Source of the DNA: Axinella damicornis
Lineage: Eukaryota; Porifera; Demospongiae; Axinellida; Axinellidae
Direction of reading: 5' to 3'
Length of the DNA: 64,000 nucleotides
Assembly: GCA_963931865.1 (NCBI GenBank)
Contig: OZ007506.1
Coordinates: 8,577,438-8,641,437 of the forward strand
Shown here: in pieces, positions 41,005 through 52,800 of the stretch
Layout: each line of letters opens with the position of its first letter
Position numbering within the stretch: position 1 is the stretch's first letter
Notes under the pieces: generated by a model
Database searches by the model: none
What the model was told of the DNA's origin: nothing
Seen by the model: only the letters and a program-made list of their open reading frames with translations
Made by a program: the position numbers and the translations under genes

Positions 41005-43850
41005 GTAAGCAATATAGTAGTTCATACCCTAATTAACTGGTAGTTCAGTTTGAGATTTTTGGGCGAAACAGTCAAAGTTGATTGACTGTACCTAATCAAC
41101 CATAGATGAATTACTAGTGTTGTTGTCCATGATGCTGTGATGTACGACATACCTACCGCCGCTCTTCTCCAAATTGTCACTGCAGTAACAAAATGATTTC
41201 TTCAGACACTAAGACTTTGATAGCCAACTTGAGGTTAGTTACCCAGACGGCGCTGGCTCAATTCAGCGCCTAATTTAGCAGCAGCAAGTGCAAGCCATGT
41301 CCACATCATGGTGTAGCTATAGCTGGCTATAGCTAGGTGCACAATGGCACCTAACGATTTGATCAAATGGTGTTTAACCTCCGCCATCAGTCCTCCACAT
41401 GCAGTAGCTACATTATAGCTAATGCGGCTACAGCTGTGAACTAGATTTATGATTGTGAAGAGGTGGGGCCAAATGCTATGAAATAGCTGTAACAAGTGAG
41501 TCTTTAAAAGACTTGATGTGTCTCGGCACGACTTGGTATCAGCTAGAATCATGCAGAGGACATGGCAGCTGCTTAATTATGACTGCAAAACCTGTTAGCT
41601 ATGAGACTTTCAGCTTAAGTGAGCCTCAATATCCTTGGAGGTTCTGTGTGAGCAAGGGGTGGGTCAGGAATGTTCACCCAAAGGGTGAAAGCAGTATGGT
41701 CGTGTCTGGGCTTGATGTTTAGTCAACACCTTGGCCAATTCTTTCAGCACTTATCTATATAGTTAGCTAGCTAGAGCTGAGTGAGTTAGTATGCACTTGG
41801 GATGGCTGAGTGCAGCACACTGGATGAGTGAGTATTCATTGTCCTGAATTAAGTACTAGTGGAATGCAGGAGGGCGAGGCTGAGCGAAGTGCATGCACCG
41901 GGACATGCAAGGAGCAGTTGCATTCACATGACTGTCATCAGAATGTGACTGGGCAATGAGCATAGGCCACAGAAATTATGGCACTAAACATACACTCGTA
42001 CACATCACAGCAACTGTGAGTCAGGTTAGCGTTTATAGCTGAAGCAGTCTAGCAGCAACATCACCGGCCATGGCGGTAGGCCCACTCGGAACAGTCACCG
42101 TCTTTGTCCGAGTGTCGCCACCGAAGAGGCAGAATGTTCGTGGTGCTCTAGCCAATGTCTACGAGTGGTCTCTCCGTCTTTGTTGTCGCCATCGTCCATC
42201 GAACAGGTAGCTAGACGGTTCACGATTCCTTCCATCGAGGAGGTGCGTAGCTCGAGTTCGTTGAATTTGAATATTATTGTGCACGTGCAAGTGAAATTCG
42301 CTGATTGGTAATTGCAAGATCCAACCAAACAAGCAAACGCACAAACATACACACGCACAGTGCAATGAAGTCACGCCAGTGTGGGGCTCACTCAGGCTCG
42401 CCCCAATTATAGCTACGTAGCAGCAGTCTTGGTAAGAGGATTCATGAGCAGCCATGCAAACCCATAATCACTTTTGAAGATCTACTTGCAGGCTATAAAT
42501 ATGTTTGACACCCTATTAAGAGTGTAGAGCATGCAGCACTTGCGTGGGCACATTGTGAAAAGCGAAAGTACGTACGTACGTACGTACCTACGCATCCAGC
42601 ACTGTGTCTCGGCACTTCGGTGCCGAGACAAAAACCAACAGTCACAACGTAGGTGAAGTATATAAATGCTGGGATATCGTCGCGGTGATCTCGAAGCATC
42701 AGTGGCGGATCCAGGGGTAGTTCATTGGGTTCGGTGGAACCCTCCTTCTTACATGTACAGTTGAATTAATAAATTACTGTCAACCTGTAATTTCAAGCGC
42801 TTGCTTGCAGCGGTGACGAGCATCGAGGGCAACATCGAGCGCTCACTACTAACTAGCTGCCGTTATATTGCAACTCCTGGCTAAAACCGAACGGCTTGGG
42901 AACGAGACCATAATCTAGTATATTTACGTGTACATAGGTTGCGTGAGCGAAATTTGAGCAAGAAACAGAAGCACATGGCGGCCCCGGGTCCTGTACATAT
43001 GGAACTTGCAGTGCAAAGCGCGAAGGTGCCACGAGAGCCCACACTGATAACTGAAAAATAAAGGCGAAAAAATTTTCCGCGCTTTGCGTGGACTGATCAG
43101 CACTACACACCTCTGTGCGTCTGCCTTCGGCACCCTGTCTGCATATAAAAGAACCCCCCTTTTGCAAATCCTGGATCCGCCCCAATGTTCCAAATGCAGT
43201 AAGTTCCCAAAGGACTCTGTGATCATGAAGAGGTGGAGCCAATGATATGAACAGTTGTGATATGGAGTAATAAGAAATTGGTAATAGGAAGTAGCTGAAA
43301 CTATGGCAAAAAGAACCGTCTTGACTTGTATCAGGTACAGAAACGTCCGAAAAATGCATCAAGGAGGTTAACTAAGCATTTACACAATTATACTAGGAAT
43401 ACGTATGCACAGTGTCCGCACGCTCACAATCTGTAATCTAGGCATGGTTTCCTGTGGGAGAAAAACGAAGGTGCGAAGGTCAGTTCAGCGTGCGACGTTT
43501 AAGTTGTGCGAAGTTGCTGTTGAGGTTGAAGCGCTGCCAGGAAGAATACAAAGACGTTAGCGAGGTTCTACACCCTTCGACACTGTCAACACTCTATATG
43601 TACGTACCATGGCCTGGACTAAACGTTTGTCTTACTTGTCCCCGCTACACTGTCCTTGTATACATCGCTTCTTCGTCAATCTGTCAGACACTCTCTCCTT
43701 TGCCTTACTTACTCTCTTCTGAGGCAGTGTCCCTTTTCCCTGTATAGATCGCTTCTTTCTCAACTCTGCATTTCGCACGCGCAGTACATGCACGTGGCTA
43801 TCGGGACCACAGAAACCGAAACCGCCCCCTGCCCCGCGCAATTAAAGTGT

Positions 43851-43895
<45 letters not shown>

Positions 43896-46800
43896 TACAG
43901 ACATGATGTGACTACGCTGCACGATTAGTTGCCTCGTGCTAAGGCACTCGGCAATAATCAACACAAAACAATGGACACATATTTGTTGAGAGCATACATA
44001 CATGGCTACTTCATGGACGTGTATGCTGCTGAGTGTGCTTGGTGTAGCATTGTTGAGTGGCCTGAGAATGATGGGTTTTTTTTGCCACACAGACATGAAA
44101 GGCATTGCTTAACCCCTGCTCCGCATGCACGCATGCATGGCAAAAGCCAACAGGGCTGTTGCAAGCATTCACTTTCAACCTGGTTCCCGGCACCCCATAG
44201 GTCATTGCCATGTTTTCCTTCCTGTACGGCTTGGATGTGAACTTGCATGTTGTCAGGATGAAGTGTGTCCTTGTTTGACTAATTGTGTGACTCTTCTCCT
44301 TCTGTCCCCCCTCCCATACACACTTCTCTAGCCTGCAATGCAGCCTGTAACATTGGTTTCATGAGGTGCTTCAATAGGGCGGCCACTGGCTGTTGCAACT
44401 TCTATGAGAACAACATGTGTGTTGCCGCTTGCACATCTCCCTTAGTGCCTGATAGCAACTTTGACTGTGGTAAGTCATTTGTGAAGCATAATGGCCTTTA
44501 TCTGGTCTCTTGTTATACCTACATATGGTAGTACCTGGGTAGTAACTGCCCCTCCCAAACTATACGGACTTAACCTCTATAACACCGTAATGACATCATT
44601 CTTTCACTGTAGTTAATGACTGCCCTGTTCTCACCGTCGCCAATGGCATGGTGAGCTACCAACCAGAAGGAACTCCACCCCTCGTAAGAGCAAATGCCTC
44701 CTACACTTGTAACAATGGCTACACACTGAGTGGAAGCAACATGCGTACCTGCCAGGATGTCAGTGATGGGACGTGGACAGGAAGTGATCCATCCTGCAAC
44801 CGTGAGTACATCACTGTAGCTGTGGAGTGGTCTGGGCAGGGAATTCATGCCTGTAGTTAGAGAACCATGTTGGAACAAGGGCGATAGATTTACGAATTCT
44901 TAGTTCTGACTGGTTGCTACTTTCTCTTCCAGCTTTTGACTGTGGTACACCCGCTGCTCCATCTAATGGCACGGTGGATGTGTCCCAAGGAACAACATTG
45001 AACCAGATGGCCACTTACAGCTGTAATGGTGGGTATGAGCTGGCTGGAGGGGCAACACGCACCTGCCAGGCTACAGGCTGGTCTGGGAATGCTCCCACCT
45101 GTTGTGAGTTTAAATTGATCTACAATTTACTGAAAGTTTAATGAGTGTGTACTATAATGTCTGCACATTATGCTGTTTGCCAGAAACAAACGAGCACTTC
45201 CCATGTGCTCTACAGCGTAGTTGGCCCGAAAACACTTGACAGCACTGGAGAGAGAGGTGCTGACATGGAGTCGGAATGTTTGGCTGTTGTGTGTGTTCTG
45301 CTCACTCTTCTTGCACCATGCACAGTGTCTAGACAGAGACTTTGATCTTGTGTGTTAACTCGAATGTATTTGCATGCAGAACTGCCGTGTCCACAGTGTC
45401 AAAATGGTGGCACTTGTAATGTCGGTACGGGAATGTGCCAATGTCCACCAGGGTTCACTGGGAACGACTGCTCTGGTAAGACATGTGTGATGCCTAGCAG
45501 TTTGCACAACAGTCAACTGTACACCAGTTCACACCACAATTTCGTCTTCGCCCATCCACCTATGTCACACACTCAAGTACTGGAATGGTTACTACATGTA
45601 ACTAACTGCCTTTAGTTGGTCTTCAGCTCGGAATGTCTCGTTATGTTGGACTCCCTATTAATGTGCTTAACAGTTCAGTGCATTTATAGCCCCACTTCTG
45701 GGAACAATACTAGGATGATGTTCACATGCAGGCATATTTAGGTCTAGCTGAGCAATGCAATCAGACATGGTGTGTCCCCCGTGCAATGCTGGCACTTGTG
45801 ACCCGACTAGTGGAACGTGCCTGTGCCCACCTGGGTTTACAGGGACCGATTGCTCTGGTAAGGAGGCGTGACACCAGTTGGTTTAAGTGCAAGTGTATTG
45901 TGTGTTGCGGTGTTGGAGGGCTCACTCTAAGAGTGTTTAGAAACGATGTGCGGTTTCTTGAACCGATGTCAGCGTTGCACCTCGATTGTGACAGAGAAGT
46001 GGCTTGACTGACACTCGTGTTAGCACAGAGGAAGAGAATGGTCTTGGTAGTACTGTACAAGGCTGGACATGTGTTGTCTGTCGAGGTTGTATGCGTTGTC
46101 TGTCAACTTTGTGTACCGAGTATGATAGTGTGATCAGCGATCTGAGTGTCACTCAAGTTTGCAAAGTGTTTCTTCCTACTACATGAATGGCGATGTGTCA
46201 AAAAGTGTCCACTTGAAATGGGTTCACTTATACTCATGTTACTCTCATTGTAATCAGTAATCAATCTAAGGGATCAGTACAGTCTTGAAGTCTTGTCCTG
46301 AGGGCACTGAACCCTGAGCACTTTACTGAGACTCCTGTACATTCCAAGGAGGTTGTAGAGTGAGTGGTGGGCATGCATTAAGTTGTACGCCCAGAAAACT
46401 GCATTTTCACTCTAGTGCCCCACACTGTAGCGTATGGTCCCCAATTATCGCCACGTTTTCACTAGTTTATTCTGTTATCTACACATGCGTTCACTATACC
46501 CACGGGTCTGCATACATATACTTGTAAACAACCTTTGTCTTTCTACAAGTAGCAACATCGTTCCGTATCTATGTCTGAGCGAACGAAGCTGAGGGGTCTA
46601 GTACTCGACGTTCACTGTGGCCATAATAGGGGACCGTCCCCTATTATGGCCACCCCATGCTAACCAGGGAACCAAGGGGTTAAAACTTTAGCCCTGCATT
46701 GACCCCCACCCCTACTTGACGGATGGTGAAGATTTCACAGTCCTATAGGACATGCTGAGCCACCATAGGAGCTTATTATATTGTTGTGCTGCATTATCAA

Positions 46801-49800
46801 ATTCAATACAGTAAAATAAACAAAGGTGTTGACAATTAATTAAACTTCCAGTTTTTTCTCCAGTTTCTTTTGGCAACGACAGAAGTTACAAAAATACTCT
46901 ATAGACAGTCATGGATACCTAGAAATACAAAATGGAGCAACACCACCTGCATGTAGGAGCCCGTCGCCCGAACATCGCGAGGTGAGAAAAGTTAATTACC
47001 GATTCAGGGCGATATTTCTCTGAGAGCAATTAATGCTGACAACTTTTTTGTGCCCTACGTTACCTTAGTTATACTGCGCATGTGCAAGAATGCGGGAATC
47101 TACCAGTAGTCAGGAATCGCGAATACACGTAAGTGGCCATAATAGGGGACTGGCCATAATGTAATAGGGGACCATACGCTACTAGTACTACTTTAAACAG
47201 AGTGCAGGTAAGCTGTCTTAGCAACCAGCAGATATAAATATTGATTCGTTGTCTTTATGCTGGTGCAATTAGGTGTGGGTGTTTTGGCTTTGATCCTGTG
47301 ACAGAAGTGCGTATGTTGTTCACTAGTGAACAAGACAGCTGTGGGAGTAATCAACTGAGAAGCCACTGTTAATTGCCCTTGCCCATTCCTAGCATTTTTG
47401 TTCCAATTGTGATGCGATGGATTGTCTTTCAGTGCTAATGGATGCTTGATATGGTTCATTTGGTTGCTAAGTGTTTTTCTCGCTACATGTTGCCTGTATT
47501 ATTGCTACTACTCCAGACAGCTAACACACTTCCTAGCACACCCTCACGTGATAGCCTGCGGTACTAAATCATGAGTTGTGCTGGGAGCAACCTTCAAAAC
47601 TTTGTTTTCACTCACAAGTTTCGAAGGTTTCGAAGGTCAAAATAATTAGAATTTTAGATATATGACGTACCTATCAGTTCTGCATTGACTCATGTTTACT
47701 AATCAGAGAACGGGGTAGTGTTCTCTATTTAAATTTACCATACTGATGCACTAGCAGGATAACGGCCCAAGAAGCTACAACCCCCAAACCAAGCATGCAG
47801 ATACAATGATACTGCCTAGCAGTTCGCTACAATACTCAAGGCATACGTGAGAGTACACAGGAGTCGAGAAATAATTCACTGAAAAGTTCCGATTTTGTTA
47901 CCTTAGTCTTTCTTCTTTCTCATTGGCTAGCATAGCTGGCCAACAGATGCATTTCTTGAGCTAGCTCACAGAGCAGCATCGCTTTCATCGTAGTATATAG
48001 CTCCTTTCAGCCCTTTTGACCACATACTGGCAAGAATGGCAGGGCCGTCAGAAGCAGTTGCAGAGTGGTCAGGCCAGGGGTGGTGTACGTTGCGGCACGA
48101 AGCACTGTGCAAAATATTTATGTTGTGGTGCGAAGCGCCACACTAAATGTTTAGTGCTTGCTTGCTTCCTATGGTGGTGCTGATGATCAAATTACGATGT
48201 GTCACAGGAGGGGAGTCAGAGGCTCAGCTAAGGATATCTCCTCACGGACACTGGAGAATTTACCTGACATTCACTGTCTCCTACATGATTCCTATTCTCT
48301 TTTATACATGGATGAAAAAGCTTGGAGGAAGTTCTGGTGCCAAACGTTGTCCCGATGAAGTACCAGCGTCTTCTCCAGGTCGTATACCACCCCCTCGCGC
48401 GATACAGTCTACTTCCAAACACCAAGGTGGTGCAATAGTATGCTGTTCCTCACAACGGGCGGAGCTCATCAAAGTTGGTGTGAAGTTCTATATCGCAAGG
48501 TCAGGGTTCATCCATTACATCATGGGCATCAGATCAATCGTACGGGTCGTGTGAACTTAATGCACCCAATTTTGATACCCGGTTTGCTAGTCAGTTATCC
48601 AGATCAGATTCAAAATTTGACTTCTGTGCATGCACACCTGGGTGATACCACACATCTGCCACAAATGTCTTGATGATAACTCGAGCTTGATGAGATGAGA
48701 CATGTTACGATCAGGTGCTGGCGATCTCTGTTGCGTGTCCAAACATGCACACCATAGCTTACCGTGCTCTTTGGACAACGGACTTGCAAACCAGTGTACA
48801 GCACTTTGCAGCGTTCTTGCAATGTCCGGTTACAACAGCGCCACCGGTATTGACCAATCAAATTGCAGTACAGTCTGAATTCTGTTCACTGATTGGCTGA
48901 TACAGTTGACGCTCTGCTGACCGGACATTGCAAGAACGCTGCAAAGCGCTGTACAACCAGAGGTCACGTGTGCCAAATGCGCATGTGCAGTTCAGATGCA
49001 AAACACGTTGCATTCTTTTTTGCTGGTGATGGTTGCGTTTCAGTTGCTTACTGAATCTCTGTGACTCCATCGTCTGGTGGCTCACTACCGCTGCGAGGAA
49101 TTTCTACCAACCTGTTCTTGTCCGGATCCATTGTGATTGTTCCATCATGGAGACGTGGCTTTCCTTTCATGATGCAGCTGCAGCGCGGAAAATGAACCAA
49201 TACTGACCAGAACTGTGTAGTTTTCTGTTCATGATAATTATGAACTTGGAGCCATTGCAAGCACGTGACCTACATGACTGTCATCGATCGGGCTAGCTCT
49301 CTGATATGATGAAGGTGAATGCCCCACCCCTTCCTCCACAAATACAATAATTATGAAGAGCAACCTCAAAAATGCATGGAGTAATATGGAAATATCCTGC
49401 TGCCCATCGGAAGATCCAGGTCTATCACTGCCATCCATAGAGACGTGTAGTGGGTGTGGCGAGAGGCTGGCCCGATAGACTAGCTTTCCTTTCTTGACAT
49501 GCATGGTGATTAAGTTAGTAGCTAGTTACACTGTAGCAAGACCTTAAAATCTGACATCAGGGAATACAGAACAAATTTCAAACGATGAAACATACACTGA
49601 CCAAAAGCTACACATTTCACGTGCTCAACAAAAAACCAGTTCTAAATATTCTTCAAGGATTTAGCAATGGCCTGTCATATTCCACCCCTCAAAAAGCCAA
49701 CAAATAAGCCATTAACCACCCTCAGTCCCATCCCATCCCTGTTTAATGGTATTTCCCCTTGTTTATTGGCTTTTTGAGAGGTGGAATATGACAGGCCATC

Positions 49801-52800
49801 GCTAAATCCTTGAAGTTTTTAAAAGAACTTTTTAAGCTTAGAATGGTAATGTAGAATAAGGGTTCAATTCAGTAATAATTATTATTGCAAACACACCAAC
49901 AGGAGGTGCAGGAGGGAGGGGGCATACACAAACACAGTAAGCTAGTCACGTAATTGGTGCTCCCTGGTTGAGCTAGAGCCAGCTTTGAAATGGGCAAGTG
50001 GATTTTGCAGACATGACGGAAACGGAAAACGGAAACGCAGAAAATATCTATGGTACAAGGACGTCTTTTTAATTCACTGGACCAGAAATTCCATAAAATG
50101 TCTTATTCTGAATCAGTGTAGGGCAGAAGCTAGACATTCGCTAAAAAGTTGCTTGCATAGCCTGCTTTCGTGTCTTTCTTTGAGTCGGTAGAGGTCAAAA
50201 ATGTAACGTGCATATTTAATGAGCTTCAACAATGAGCTTCAGCCATCGTCATGGAGGATAGAGGAATAATTGAATATGCACCCAAGAGGCCTAGGGTCAG
50301 GACGAGAAGCAGGGAAACATGGAATTCTACAGGTCCTTGAATATTAACACTGCAATGAGGTTTTCACTGAGTGATTAGGCCTGGAACCTTTGTTTGCTAA
50401 TTCAAACCTCCTTTATGCTCTAGCTGGTCAAACTTCGCAGTGTGACTTGTATGAACTAAGATTTATATTTAGATTGCAGAGAGGAGACCTGGTGACTCTT
50501 TACAGCTGAACTTCGTCTCTAAGTTATAGCACTGATACATCATATAACCCGTTGTCCCCCATCCCCTCTCCTTCCACAGTGAGACTTTGCGTCCCAGACT
50601 GTGTTAATGGAACCTGCACAAATGGTGTGTGCGTCTGTTTGGCTGGATTTGTAGGAAGAGACTGCAGTGGTAAGTCTGTGTGTGTGCACGCATGTGTGTA
50701 CCGTAGAGTACGTATTAAGCTCCCAGGGTTTGGGGACAATAGAATGCCGCTGGACAGGGGGGTGGGCGCTAGATGCGTACTCAGAATACTTAGGCATGTA
50801 GTATCCGCCCACCCATTCAGCACTGTATAAACAATAAGCGCGCGGTAAGCTGTGAATATCAATGACCAGCTATGAATATATAAGTCCATTTTTCACTCTA
50901 AGAAATTGATCGCGCGTCTTTAAGCACGCCGTAGTTCACTGTAAAACGGCCTTTTTGAATGCACAACCTCGCCCAGAGGTTAAGAAATGCTGCTCAAAAC
51001 TATTGTGATGGGTGGGCCCTTACTACACTGCTTTTGGACCCTGTGCAGTAACTTTCGCGTGAAGAGGGGGGTGGGCGCTTGATACGTACACTACGGTATA
51101 TGAGCCAAGTGCTTGTCGCCTTACATGATGTTTGTATATTGTACCTTGTTTTCGTAAAGGGTGAGACAGAGAAGTGGATAATATCCGTGATGCACTTCCC
51201 AATGTCAAATTCTTACTGGGAGGGACACACTGTGATGTCTTCACTGTCACCTCATACAATTTTGATTTCACCGCGGGTCCTGTGGACCCTAGTGAGATCA
51301 TCAATTGTACTTCAGAGGCTCCAGTTCTGACGTGATGGTGTGTTGTTCAAAGCTTTTAACAAATCTCGTTCAGTTGACTGTGAATGAAACCAAATTTCTT
51401 GAATACATGAGTCTGAAGGAAGACCCATCTGGTGTCTTCATAATGACAGAAATAGGTACACCCTTGTCAAAGGCTACCAAAACTGCTGCTGTAGCTCGAG
51501 TGGAATGAGCAGAGAATTTCTTAGCAACTCCAGCTTCCCTCAATACTTGCAACATGCTGGGTGATATGGCTTGTTCAGGGAGAGGAAAGGTTGCTGTTTC
51601 CAGCACTTTCTCTCCAATTGCATCAGACAGTACGAGTTAGGTACTGTTGTAGTGTGTGCACAAGGCACAAAGACATGCACGTCTGGTAAGGGACTGTAGC
51701 ATGACATATCATCTTCCATTACACCTCAGTTGAGGAGGTATTTTACGTGGAAGGCTCCTTTCATGACACGGGAAACAATGGATGTTTTCCTATACGTATG
51801 TCGGAAGTTTTGCCGATAGTCAGGACGCAAATAGATCCACTGTATAATGGCCTCTGAATCTGCCTGAACTCTGGATTCTGTGTCCACCAAGTGATTCAGT
51901 GATCCTGGAAAATGTTCTGCTGAAATAGTTATGCGTCGGTCTAGGCACCAGTTCCTCACTTTGATTGCCAGTTTGCGTAGGTGCCCGGAGTGCATCCCTC
52001 CCATCTTGTTGATATGAGCAACAGCTGTGGTGTTGTCTATGAGATAGTGTGAATTTCTTATGTTGGAAGCTTAGCACTTGAGGCCGAGCCAAGCTGCCAG
52101 GAGCTCCTCCTGTAAAAGTGTAAGCCATCATGGTAAATATGTTTCCTGCTGTATACTTTTGTACAGAACAGGCCAGAGCAGCAGGTATGGTGCGGGCTCC
52201 GGAAAGAATGTGTTCAATCTGTACATCAACAGGTCTTCCTTCGGGGAAGGGGAAGGTTCCACCAAAACACTAGTCTCGGTCCCAGACCCAACCAACCCGT
52301 ATTTCCGCGTGTTATACTGAAAGCGATACACGCGGTCTGGGAACGAGACTACCAAAACACCAGCAACCGAAGCGGGTTCGGACCCAGTTGAAACAACTCA
52401 GAGAGTTCTCCAGAGAGCCAAAACTGAGGATGCCAACCCCCCACGAAAAAAAACACATCGGTTTCCGAGGTGAGGGGTCTTTCTCTTTATGAGCCTCAGA
52501 AGCCTTGCAAATTACAGTGTCGGCTCGACTTGTGACACTAATTCTTTCACAAAGCTTTTTCCAAACAGGGACTTTCCCGCCTTGGGGAACTCTCCCTTGG
52601 CATATTTTGTCAACTTGGGGTCCGCAGCATGAAGAATATTTGCTCGCCTTCTCTCACTGAGAAGGCTGTTTGCAGTTCCAGTAGAACCAGAGTACGCGAA
52701 TCATTTCCAATATACTGGACAAGGTCAGACTCCTTCCCAAGCCCATAGGCCACACAGGGGACCTGCAGCATTGAGCAATATGGTTTGGATTTATTGTGAA

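Larger units (their letters stand above)
47700..49830. repeat. Duplicated segment, relative of 13060-14185
   Basis: Same order of blocks as at 13060-14185, with extra DNA between about 48000 and 48955. Lies in the gene B intron between EGF exons 6 and 7. Its minus-strand coding fragment (about 49230-49100, MKGKPRLHDGTITMD) stops sooner than in the relative. Confidence 0.7.

Noticed and set aside
48147..48554. A 135-codon plus-strand open frame in the insertion of the duplicated segment
   Set aside because: Overlaps another equally plausible frame; no motif, no relative in the first copy, boundaries fit a repeat insertion.
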